Shown piece by piece: positions 1 to 6,351 of a stretch of 9,573 bases of DNA. Numbering within the stretch: the stretch's first letter is position 1; each line of letters begins with the position of its first letter. The notes under the pieces are model-generated. The model was given only the letters and a program-made list of their open reading frames with translations, did not search any database and was not told the DNA's origin. This DNA is from Candidatus Aminicenantota bacterium. GTDB taxonomy: Bacteria > Acidobacteriota > Aminicenantia > Aminicenantales > Aminicenantaceae. A program made the translations under genes and the position numbers. Where the stretch lies: assembly GCA_030620655.1 (NCBI GenBank), contig JAUXEH010000099.1:1-9573 (forward strand), in the 5' to 3' direction.

Positions 1-3
1 CTC

Positions 4-93
4 TTATCTGAAAGCGCGGACATAGTCCGCCTCGGCCGCGATGTATCCGAACGAGGCCCACGAGTCCCTCGCCAGGATCTCTTCGAAAACGTC
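4..93 (-). pseudogene. Short coding-like remnant downstream of the GGDEF-ATPase gene
   Basis: On the minus strand 29 sense codons run from an in-frame TGA at 94-96 to a TAA at 4-6. The codons are strongly G/C-ending and the product looks protein-like (central part EILARDSWASFGYIAAEADY), unlike random intergenic DNA. There is no start codon after the upstream TGA, so it cannot be an intact gene. It may be the 3' end of a decayed gene or of one cut by rearrangement. I do not recognise the family. A perfect 6-bp hairpin (GCGGAC-ATA-GTCCGC, 16-30) lies inside it and may be coincidental. No clear intrinsic terminator follows the larger gene in 1-149. Confidence 0.25.
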
Positions 94-149
94 TCAGGTT
101 AATTCAAGATGGCAATTGGCGAGTTTATGAGGCTATGAAGCTTCTGTGC

Positions 150-3100
150 CTATTCGCGGAAGAATTCCGCCAGCTCGGCGGCTTTCTGGACCAGGTCGGA
201 CCGGTCGTTCTTCAATTTCTCCAGAGTACTGTCCACCTTGGGATCCTTGGGCAGCTGCGTCAGGGCCCAGGTCGCGGCCGCCCGGATCGAAGCGGGCTTG
301 GCTTTGCTGCGGCTGGCCACACCGGGTGCTTGCGCTGCGGCGATGAGGGCGTCCGCGGCATCCAGCGAGCGCAGGACACCCAGGGAGCGGCACACCTCTT
401 CCTGCAGAGAAATGTTCCTTTCCTTTCCCCACTTCTGGATCGGCCGTATGTATTCTGTGAGGACCGTGACGGCATCGACCATCTTCCGCTCGGCAAACAG
501 GGGGATGATATCCCACTGCGTCTTGCCCGACGCCCGCATGAAGATCTCGAGCAGGATGGTGTCAGCTTCCTCACCTTCGATCTGTTTCAGGACATTCACG
601 ATCGGGGGGATGGTTTCGATGGGTCCCTTGCGGCCGATCTCGCGCAGCACCTGCAGCAGATCCGGGTGGTCGACGAAGACGTCACACACTCTGAGAGCCC
701 GAGTGAGCGGGACCATATTCATCCCCACATGCAGCCTATTCAAGAACGAGCTTTCCGCCTCTGCCCCGGCCTTCTTTATGACCCCGGCGGCCAGCTTGCG
801 GAACCTGAGCGGGATATCGGACGTGATGACACTGAAGCCGGTTTCCGCCACCTTTGCGGGATCCTGCTGGGCCAGCCAGGCCGCGGCCTTGGCCTGTACC
901 TTGATGTTTTCCAAGGTGAGGTCTTCGAAAGCGAGGGATAGGTCATTGTCGATGCCCTGCACCAGGTCCAGATCGGGTTCCACACTGGCGTATCTTTCCT
1001 CGGGCGGAAGGGACCCCTGGGCCCGCGGAGGAGGTTCTTGTGGCATTGGAAGAGGCGACGGGGTTACTCCGATGGCGTCGGCCAGGCTGCTGGTGTCGGT
1101 CTGATTCAGCATTTCCACCAGCCTCTGGAGCTGCTGTTCATTGATACCGCTCGATTTCAGCCCTACCAGCAGCTCCTGTTTTTCCGCGGTGAACTCGTCC
1201 AGCAGCATCCGCAGCTCCTCGATGTGTTCCGGGGAGAGGGGAGGTCCGGCCGGGGCGGCAGGAGCTGGTGAGGCTTCTCCCACATCTGTACCGGCATGGA
1301 GATGGATGTTCGGGTTGCCGAGGATGACCCTTCGTTCACTGACGGCCACAAAGACCTTCCGGTCAGGGAAGATGTGCGTTATGTTGAGTTTGTCGAGCAG
1401 ATCGTCCCATTGGCCGATGACATCCTCGGGGTGCCGCTTGAATATCTCCAGGAATGCGACAACCTCGTCCTGGGTGATCCCTCGCAGGAACAGGATCCCC
1501 TGCAGGCCGTAGCTGTTCAGGATTATGTAGAAGTCCTGGGTCAGCCTCACGTCCTCGAGATAGGGGGGGAGCGGCTCCCCGTTGAACAGGATAGTCTCCT
1601 GTGTCAGGGACATGGCCAGGGCTTCCGTCTTCTCGGCCAGGCAGGGCACCAGGTGGTTCATGAACTGATCCAGGGAGTTTTTGACGTTCTCGTTCTCCCT
1701 GGGGTAGAGACGCAGGTTCTGCATGCAGGACCGGAACGATCGAGCGATCATGAGGGCGGTCGAAAGATCCTCGGTCTCGAGCGGGGACTCTTTCGCCAGG
1801 GCGACAGAGTGGATCCGTCTCTGGAGCATCTTGCGTGTCCCCTTCGAGATATGCACGGACTCCATCTGGTGCTTCAGGGCCGAAAACATCTCCGTCGCGC
1901 TCTCCAGCTTGCCGGCGTTGTGGAAATGGTATGCCAGCCTTCCCACGATTCGCTCGGGAGCATGTGTGCCGTACTCCTGCTCCAGTTCCGCTGCACGCAT
2001 GTGATACTGCCGGCGTTCCTCCTCGTCGATGAGCGAATAGAGGACGGCACGGCTTATCCGGTGGGTGAACACATATTCGTCGGGATTCGGCCCCTCCTCG
2101 ATAATCAAGGCCCTCTGGGCATTGCTGATCGCATTCAAGATCTGATGCACCCTGAGCTTCGACATCCGGGCGAGCTGCTGGGCATTGATCTTCTCCCCCA
2201 GGACGGCGGCCATTTTGAGGATGTTTAAGGATTCCACGCTCATGTTTGTCAGGCGTTCCTTGAACATGTCATTCAGTCCGGAAGGGATGTCCCTGGGCTT
2301 AACATCGGAAAGGTCCCATTCGTCGTCCTTGGCATGGATCCGCCCTCTAAGGAGGAGGGTCGACAGGGCCTCTACGATGAACAGCGGGCTGCCTGAAGAT
2401 TTGGCCAGCAGGGCCTTGGCGGATGATTCAGGCAGGGTTTTTCCCTCGAACAGTTTGGCCGTTAGCTGGTGGATGTGCTCAGACTGGAGCGGTTTGAGCT
2501 CCAGTTTCTGGACCTTGTTGCCCGTCGTCAATTCAGGCATGGCTTCCATGAGAGAGAGCAGCTTTTCCTCGCTCATGGTCAGGTCCTGGCTGCGGATCGA
2601 AGACAGAAAATGCAGCTTGCCGCCTTCGCCTGCTCCGAACTGGGAGCTGAAGAACTGGAGGGATGGCGCATCGATCTTGTCGATGTCATCGAGCAGCACG
2701 GCCCCGTCTCCTGTTTCGCGCAGGATGAAGAAGGTCTGGGTCAAGGCTTCGAAGAGGATCATACTGTCCGATTCCGGGTATGTTTCTGAGGACTGGACTT
2801 CTTTGAACTGCCAGGCCGGCAGATGGGGCTTGAGGTTTTGTTTGTATTGGTCGTCCAGCTTGGAAAAGACGAGGTCGGAGAGTGAACGCTGCTGATCGAA
2901 CAAGGTCTCAAGGGCGGAGAACACCGCGCCGTAGAGCTCGCTCTGCCAGAACGGGTACCCCTTGGAGTGGAGAGTGAACGCCAGTTTTTTGTGCGCAGTC
3001 TCACGGGCAAACTTCATGAGGCGCGTCTTACCCGTGCCTTCGCCGCCGATGAGCACGGGAAACACGAAAGAATTCCCCTCCTGGGAGAGATGGTCTTCCA

Positions 3101-3716
3101 GGAATTCGATCAGGCTGTCGCGGCCGACGATGTAGGGGGCATCCAGGATGGAGTTGAGCTTTGATGGGGTGAGGAGCCTGCCCGAATCTGGGGTGATGAC
3201 GATCCTGCTTTTCCCCTGCTCCTTGGCCACGTAGAGGGCCTCGTCGGCCTTCTCGAACAGGGTCTTCAGGTTGTCCCCGTCGTGGGGATACACGGCGACC
3301 CCGATGCTGCATCTGAGGGCGAGTTCCTGGTTGTCGACCTTGAGGGGGGTCTCATCCAGGGTCTGCTGGATCTTTTCTCCGATCTTGCCTGCCCGCTGCT
3401 TGTCCACTTTAGGAATGACAAGGACGAATTCATCTCCCGCATAACGAATGGCTTTGCCGTCATCTGTCATCTTCTGGGAGGCAATCTCCGTGAAATGCGT
3501 GAGCGCCTGGTCCCCGACGGGATGCCCGTAGCGGTCGTTTATTTTCTTGAAATCATCAATGTCGATCATGAGGAGGGCGACGTCTATGCCCTTTTCGCCG
3601 GCCTCACGCAGGAAGAGGGGGATCTGTTCCCGGAAATAGCGCAGGTTGTGGATGCGGGTCAGCTCGTCGGCGTAAACCAGGGCCTGCAGGTCCTGCTCGC
3701 TCAGGTCTTGTTTCAT
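150..3716 (-). CDS. GGDEF domain / STAND-type AAA ATPase / HEAT-like repeat fusion protein
   Basis: Probable cytoplasmic signalling protein of 1188 residues; no signal peptide or membrane segment is visible. Residues ~15-175 are a GGDEF (diguanylate cyclase) domain: DELTRIHNLRYF at 17-28, metal and substrate region DIDDFKKINDRYGHPVGD at 52-69, active-site variant AGDEF at 93-97, and SIGVAVYP plus ADEALYVAKEQGKSRI at the end. No RxxD inhibitory site precedes AGDEF. Residues ~195-480 form an AAA_16/STAND ATPase: IVGRD at 196-200, Walker A GGEGTGKT at 224-231, Walker B AVLLDDID at 339-346, and a likely sensor arginine in SSIRSQ. A winged-helix segment (~500-582, with YVFTHRISRAVLYSLI) and helical TPR-like sequence follow, as in ATPases linked to class III adenylate cyclases. 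Residues ~650-805 resemble a domain found in HEAT-repeat proteins (LRLYPRENENV, ETILFNGEPLP). Pro-rich linkers lie at ~812-830 and ~883-905, then HEAT-like helices to the end. The ATG is preceded by GAGG 11 bases upstream and the GGDEF fold starts at once, which supports this start. Domain calls are firm; biological role is unknown. Confidence 0.93.
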   Translation of the reverse strand: MKQDLSEQDLQALVYADELTRIHNLRYFREQIPLFLREAGEKGIDVALLMIDIDDFKKINDRYGHPVGDQALTHFTEIASQKMTDDGKAIRYAGDEFVLVIPKVDKQRAGKIGEKIQQTLDETPLKVDNQELALRCSIGVAVYPHDGDNLKTLFEKADEALYVAKEQGKSRIVITPDSGRLLTPSKLNSILDAPYIVGRDSLIEFLEDHLSQEGNSFVFPVLIGGEGTGKTRLMKFARETAHKKLAFTLHSKGYPFWQSELYGAVFSALETLFDQQRSLSDLVFSKLDDQYKQNLKPHLPAWQFKEVQSSETYPESDSMILFEALTQTFFILRETGDGAVLLDDIDKIDAPSLQFFSSQFGAGEGGKLHFLSSIRSQDLTMSEEKLLSLMEAMPELTTGNKVQKLELKPLQSEHIHQLTAKLFEGKTLPESSAKALLAKSSGSPLFIVEALSTLLLRGRIHAKDDEWDLSDVKPRDIPSGLNDMFKERLTNMSVESLNILKMAAVLGEKINAQQLARMSKLRVHQILNAISNAQRALIIEEGPNPDEYVFTHRISRAVLYSLIDEEERRQYHMRAAELEQEYGTHAPERIVGRLAYHFHNAGKLESATEMFSALKHQMESVHISKGTRKMLQRRIHSVALAKESPLETEDLSTALMIARSFRSCMQNLRLYPRENENVKNSLDQFMNHLVPCLAEKTEALAMSLTQETILFNGEPLPPYLEDVRLTQDFYIILNSYGLQGILFLRGITQDEVVAFLEIFKRHPEDVIGQWDDLLDKLNITHIFPDRKVFVAVSERRVILGNPNIHLHAGTDVGEASPAPAAPAGPPLSPEHIEELRMLLDEFTAEKQELLVGLKSSGINEQQLQRLVEMLNQTDTSSLADAIGVTPSPLPMPQEPPPRAQGSLPPEERYASVEPDLDLVQGIDNDLSLAFEDLTLENIKVQAKAAAWLAQQDPAKVAETGFSVITSDIPLRFRKLAAGVIKKAGAEAESSFLNRLHVGMNMVPLTRALRVCDVFVDHPDLLQVLREIGRKGPIETIPPIVNVLKQIEGEEADTILLEIFMRASGKTQWDIIPLFAERKMVDAVTVLTEYIRPIQKWGKERNISLQEEVCRSLGVLRSLDAADALIAAAQAPGVASRSKAKPASIRAAATWALTQLPKDPKVDSTLEKLKNDRSDLVQKAAELAEFFRE

Positions 3717-3857
3717 CTGTTTTCAAACCTCGCACACCTTCCCCGATTCCCATACACTTCCAACTCTATGATTTAGTCGTATATGCTACCCGGATATTTA
3801 TCATGTTTAGGTATTTTTGTACAGGGGTAGACCAGGCTCGGCCCGATCACTCACAGC
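3717..3857. other. AT-rich upstream region of the GGDEF-ATPase gene
   Basis: This 141-bp gap holds no convincing gene. Its central part (3770-3820) is AT-rich within a GC-rich window and probably carries the promoter of the minus-strand GGDEF-ATPase gene. I could not choose a single good -35/-10 pair: TGTACA followed by ATGATAAATA on the minus strand is only a partial match. The 10-mer TATTTATCAT at 3795-3804 is identical to the left part of the palindrome in front of the PadR gene (4326-4335), so the same regulator might bind both places. Confidence 0.35.
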
Positions 3858-3980
3858 TCAGGCTGTCTGCAGGTATTCGATCTCGAATTCCCTGGAAACG
3901 CCGAACATGTCTTCGTAGATCGACAAACGGCTGAGGATCCAGCGGAAGAACTTGGGCGGAGGGCCGGTTGAGACTTTCAC
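3858..3980 (-). pseudogene. Truncated start of a PadR-linked ABC permease (prefix domain fragment)
   Basis: A GTG codon at 3980-3978 overlaps the PadR stop (GTGA arrangement) and opens a 40-codon reading frame ending at TGA 3860-3858. The peptide begins VKVSTGPPPKFFRWILSRLS and continues with YEDMFGVSREFEIEYLQ. From memory of the family, this resembles the 'permease prefix domain' (PPRxxxWxLxxLxxxE...GDFEEEY) that opens large MacB/FtsX-type permeases sitting directly behind PadR genes in Acidobacteria-like genomes. The usual product is about 800 residues, so nearly everything, including all membrane segments, is missing, and the next 140 bases show no continuation. The best reading is a deletion remnant. 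A genuine short peptide translationally coupled to PadR is the alternative. Confidence 0.55.
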
Positions 3981-4306
3981 TTCTTTTTCCCGAAGGCAAG
4001 ATCCGGGACCTCGCTCCAGGCCAGCTTGTGTATCCTCCGGGCCTCCTGCAGGGCTTCCTGCCCTCCGGGCGTCAGCGAGTAGAGGATCTTGCGCCGCCCT
4101 CCTTTTTTCAAGAGGGGTTCGCTCTCCTGCTGGGCGACAAATCCTTTCCGGACCAGGAGGTAAAGGGTGTTGTAGAGGGAGCCGTAATTCAGGGTTCTGC
4201 CGGTGATCCGGCGGAAGTTTTCCCTGATCGTTACTCCGTATGCGGCGTCCTTGAGCTTCCAGATGGAAAGCAGGATCAGCTCCTCATTCCGGGTCAGTTC
4301 CTGCAT
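3977..4306 (-). CDS. PadR-family transcriptional regulator
   Basis: Small winged-helix DNA-binding repressor of 109 residues, the usual size of the short PadR subfamily. Family hallmarks are visible: N-terminal helix LTRNEELILLSIWKLKDAAYGVTIRE (4-29, split here only by description), recognition-helix segment YGSLYNTLYLLVRKGFV at 41-57, and the wing GGRRKILYSLTPGGQEAL at 69-86. A short C-terminal dimerisation helix and a lysine tail (GKKK) finish it. The ATG at 4306-4304 has a good ribosome binding site, GAGGAG, five bases upstream. The stop overlaps the start of a permease-like fragment, a common PadR-transporter arrangement. The gene is divergent from the VWA gene, and an AT-rich palindrome overlaps its probable -10, so autorepression is likely. 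The ligand cannot be predicted. Confidence 0.92.
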   Translation of the reverse strand: MQELTRNEELILLSIWKLKDAAYGVTIRENFRRITGRTLNYGSLYNTLYLLVRKGFVAQQESEPLLKKGGRRKILYSLTPGGQEALQEARRIHKLAWSEVPDLAFGKKK

Positions 4307-4325
4307 GGCAGCTCCTCTCGGTAAC

Positions 4326-4356
4326 TATTTATCATAAATACATATATAGGTAAATA
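4326..4356. promoter_or_regulatory. Candidate PadR operator overlapping the PadR promoter
   Basis: A perfect inverted repeat TATTTA-TCA-TAAATA occupies 4326-4340, and the half-site TAAATAC recurs 16 bp further on (4335-4341 and 4351-4357). On the minus strand the palindrome contains TATGAT (4336-4331), a 5/6 match to a -10 hexamer about 25 bases before the PadR start codon. AT-rich dyads of this kind overlapping their own promoter are typical PadR targets. The assignment to this PadR protein is inference. No good -35 box is visible for the minus-strand promoter. Confidence 0.45.
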
Positions 4357-4384
4357 CGCGGGAAAAGGGAAAAGGTTTTGAATG

Positions 4385-4393
4385 TGGTATACT
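4385..4393 (+). promoter_or_regulatory. Candidate extended -10 promoter of the VWA gene
   Basis: TGGTATACT fits the extended -10 pattern TGnTATAAT with five of six hexamer bases. It lies about 54 bases before the ATG at 4447, giving a leader of roughly 45 bases. There is no matching -35 hexamer at the usual distance, which extended -10 promoters can tolerate. The neighbouring TTGAAA at 4393-4398 has no good -10 partner. Confidence 0.3.
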
Positions 4394-4446
4394 TGAAAAA
4401 ACAGATTTTATGAATAAGTCAGACTAAATAGGGTGAGAACAGGCTC

Positions 4447-5385
4447 ATGGCAAAGCACGGAGTGCTCACGGGGATTTTTGGCCTGGCGCTGCTGGGCACA
4501 GCCTTATCTCTCTCTCTTCCCCAGGATAAGCAAAAAGACTCGGCCTACGAAATATCCGTCAGCGCCGTGTCCATTGCGGTCACGGTACAAGACAAAAAGG
4601 GGAGATTTATCAACGACCTGACCGAAAAGGATTTCTCGGTCTTCGAAAACCAGAAAAAACAGCATATCACCTATTTCCGGCACGACTTTCAGACTCCTAT
4701 CAGCCTGACCGTCCTGCTCGACGTCAGCGGCAGCATGGAATTGCAGGATAAAATGAAGGAGTGCAAGGAGGCGCTGAGTTATCTGGTCACGTACCTTCTC
4801 AGGCCGCAGGACGAGGTGTCCCTGCTGATCTTCGCGGACGGGGAAGTGGAGGTGGCCTCCCGGTTTTCGACCGACAAACAGGATTTTCTCACGGTCCTGG
4901 AGGGGGCGGAGGCGTACGGCCAGACCGCCTTGAACGATGCCGTGGCCGTGTCTCCCGAGTTTGCCAACCGGGGGAAAAACGAAAAAAGGGCGCTCCTCCT
5001 GATAACGGACGGCGTGGAGAACGACAGCTACAGCACGCCCGAGCAGGCCGTCGAGATCGCCAGGCGGGTGGATGTGCCCATCTACACCATCGGATACAAG
5101 ATCCCTTTGAGCGAACAGCTGGAAAAGCACAAGCGGACCCCTGGACTGAGCTCTTCCGGGATCGTCGAGGCTTTGGGCAGGTTCTCGCGGGCGACAGGTG
5201 GGGCCGCCTATTTCCTCGATCGGGCCTTTGACCTGAACGCGGCCATGCGAGATATCAAACGGGAGCTCAGCCACCAGTACATCATCGGTTACACCGCCTA
5301 CACGGATCCCGACGGTTCCTACCGGAGGATCGAGGTCCGTACCTCCAAAAAAAAATACCGGGTGCGGACCAGGGAAGGGTATTGA
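4447..5385 (+). CDS. VWFA-related domain protein, probably exported
   Basis: A 312-residue protein matching the 'VWFA-related Acidobacterial domain' type. Residues ~6-24 are hydrophobic and look like a signal peptide or N-terminal anchor (GVLTGIFGLALLGTALSLSL). A short beta-rich segment follows, VTVQDKKGRFINDLTEKDF (46-64), typical of this family before the VWA fold. The VWA domain (~85-270) keeps a complete metal-ion-dependent adhesion site: DVSGSM at 92-97, the threonine of GQTAL at 160, and ITDG with Asp188. Metal-dependent protein binding outside the cytoplasm is therefore likely, but the partner is unknown. The C-terminus (HQYIIGYTAYTDPDGSYRRI) is the usual family ending. The ribosome binding site is weak (GGGTGAG nine bases upstream), yet the signal sequence starts exactly here. 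The gene is divergent from PadR, with an extended -10-like promoter between them. Confidence 0.9.
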   Translation: MAKHGVLTGIFGLALLGTALSLSLPQDKQKDSAYEISVSAVSIAVTVQDKKGRFINDLTEKDFSVFENQKKQHITYFRHDFQTPISLTVLLDVSGSMELQDKMKECKEALSYLVTYLLRPQDEVSLLIFADGEVEVASRFSTDKQDFLTVLEGAEAYGQTALNDAVAVSPEFANRGKNEKRALLLITDGVENDSYSTPEQAVEIARRVDVPIYTIGYKIPLSEQLEKHKRTPGLSSSGIVEALGRFSRATGGAAYFLDRAFDLNAAMRDIKRELSHQYIIGYTAYTDPDGSYRRIEVRTSKKKYRVRTREGY

Positions 5386-5438
5386 GGGTGTGAGCCCGTG
5401 GAGTGGCAATACAGAAAACATAAACACCCCGAACGGTT

Positions 5439-5531
5439 TTGGAAAAGCTTACGGCGGACTGGGCCTGGCTCATGGTGTTCCTCCCGATAGGGTGGGTGGA
5501 TTACTCTGTGGGGGTGGACTGGACGGCCTGA
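5439..5531 (+). CDS. Trp-rich small ORF or gene remnant (30 residues), uncertain
   Basis: Between the VWA gene and the OmpA gene a frame starting at TTG 5439 and ending at TGA 5529-5531 encodes a 30-residue peptide with four tryptophans and a hydrophobic middle (DWAWLMVFLPIGWVDYSVGV). Codons are mostly G/C-ending, like the neighbouring genes. There is no ribosome binding site before the TTG, and an internal ATG at the Met of WLMVF has none either. It may be a tiny membrane peptide, a decayed gene end, or chance. I recognise no family. Confidence 0.18.
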   Translation: MEKLTADWAWLMVFLPIGWVDYSVGVDWTA

Positions 5532-5533
5532 GA

Positions 5534-5572
5534 TTGGCACTTTAAAAAATAATGGATATGTATTAATATATT
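5534..5572 (+). promoter_or_regulatory. Promoter-like AT island upstream of the OmpA-lipoprotein gene
   Basis: TTGGCA at 5534-5539 (5/6 to the -35 consensus) is followed after 17 bases by TATGTA (5557-5562), a weak -10. An overlapping alternative is TTTAAA (5541-5546), 17 bases, TAATAT (5564-5569). The island is strikingly AT-rich in a GC-rich window. Transcription would begin near 5570-5576, placing the terminator hairpin inside the leader of the OmpA gene. Confidence 0.35.
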
Positions 5573-5586
5573 AGGGAATCGGACGA

Positions 5587-5625
5587 GGCAATCACCACGG
5601 CAAAGGGCTGATTGCCGTTTTTTTT
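5587..5625 (+). terminator. Intrinsic terminator in the leader of the OmpA-lipoprotein gene
   Basis: Two alternative stems share one 3' arm directly before a run of eight T (5618-5625). One is GGCAATCA (5587-5594) with TGATTGCC (5609-5616), a perfect 8-bp pairing. The other is CGGCAA (5598-5603) with TTGCCG (5612-5617), a perfect 6-bp stem with an 8-base loop. Either form gives a classical rho-independent signal. It ends only 8 bases before the ribosome binding site AGGGAGG (5634-5640) of the next gene, so no promoter fits between them. It may end the VWA transcript, attenuate OmpA expression, or both. Confidence 0.75.
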
Positions 5626-5645
5626 CTGCCGATAGGGAGGATTAG

Positions 5646-6293
5646 ATGAGAAAGAAACATGTCTTCTACCTGGCAGGGATCGTGGCCGTGATCGGCATGA
5701 TCTCCTGGACGGGGTGCGCCACCAAGAAATACGTGCAGACCGAACTCGTTACCTTGGATCAGAAGGTCGAGGGGGTTGAAGGTGGGGTCGAGGAAAATCA
5801 GAAGAGGCTCCGGGAACACGATGAGCAGCTGGCCACCATCGGCTCCGTCATCAAGGAACACGAGGCAGAGCTGGCCACCGTTGACGGCAAAATTGACAGC
5901 AAGTTCGAAGAGGCGAAGAAGTATGCCCGGGGCAACCTGATCTTCAAGGAGACCCTCCGGAACAGCGAAGCCAAGTTCAAATTCGACAGCTACGAGCTCA
6001 GCGACGAGGCCAAAGCCCTGCTCGACACGTTCGTTCAAAAGTTGATCGAGCAGGACCAGGGACGTTATCTCGAGATACAGGGTCACACTGACAGCACCGG
6101 AGAAGAGGAGTGGAACCTGCTCTTAGGCAAGAAAAGGGCCGAAGCCGTCATGAAGCATCTTTACAAACAGCATCACATCCCTCTGCACAGGATGGAAGCC
6201 ATCAGCTTCGGGAGCTCCGCTCCGGTGGCGGACAATTCCAGCCGTGAGGGCAGGGCCCAGAACCGCCGAGTGGAGATCCTGGTCTACGAATAA
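5646..6293 (+). CDS. OmpA-family peptidoglycan-binding lipoprotein with coiled-coil spacer
   Basis: A 215-residue envelope protein. A basic start and hydrophobic stretch (4-20) lead to WTGC at 21-24. Cys24 is the probable lipidated residue, although Trp at -3 is unusual for a lipobox. The residues after it are Ala and Thr, so no inner-membrane retention signal is seen and an outer-membrane site is likely. Residues ~30-95 form a charged coiled coil that includes a 14-residue tandem repeat (55-68 and 69-82). Residues ~108-215 are an OmpA C-terminal domain with KFDSYELSDEA, the peptidoglycan-binding GHTDSTG (145-151), LLLGKKRAEAV and GRAQNRRVEI (201-210). It probably ties the outer membrane to peptidoglycan, similar in concept to Pal but with a longer spacer. 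The start has a strong ribosome binding site (AGGGAGG, five bases upstream). A terminator hairpin sits just before it. The gene converges on the receiver gene, 58 bases away, with no clear terminator between. Confidence 0.93.
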   Translation: MRKKHVFYLAGIVAVIGMISWTGCATKKYVQTELVTLDQKVEGVEGGVEENQKRLREHDEQLATIGSVIKEHEAELATVDGKIDSKFEEAKKYARGNLIFKETLRNSEAKFKFDSYELSDEAKALLDTFVQKLIEQDQGRYLEIQGHTDSTGEEEWNLLLGKKRAEAVMKHLYKQHHIPLHRMEAISFGSSAPVADNSSREGRAQNRRVEILVYE

Positions 6294-6351
6294 TTCGGTC
6301 CTTACGGAATCAGCCGCCGGCCTCCCAGTGAAATAGACCTCTCCTTTAGAA

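Noticed and set aside
4504..5427. 307-codon minus-strand frame opposite the VWA gene
   Set aside because: The plus strand carries an intact metal-binding VWA domain and signal sequence; the antisense translation has no recognisable motif.
5534..5552. Sigma-54 promoter starting at TTGGCAC
   Set aside because: The -24-like element is present, but no GC/TTGC -12 element follows at the required spacing.
5552..5566. Leader peptide ATG GAT ATG TAT TAA upstream of the terminator
   Set aside because: Only four codons, no ribosome binding site, and it probably lies within or before the promoter -10 region.
5577..5633. Cyclic-di-GMP (GEMM) riboswitch in the OmpA leader, suggested by CACGGCAAAGGGC and the c-di-GMP gene nearby
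   Set aside because: The leader is too short for the two-helix GEMM fold and its other conserved segments are not found; the bases are explained by the terminator stems.
6294..6351. Bidirectional terminator between the converging OmpA and receiver genes
   Set aside because: Only short imperfect stems such as GCC/GGC without a T run could be drawn on either strand.
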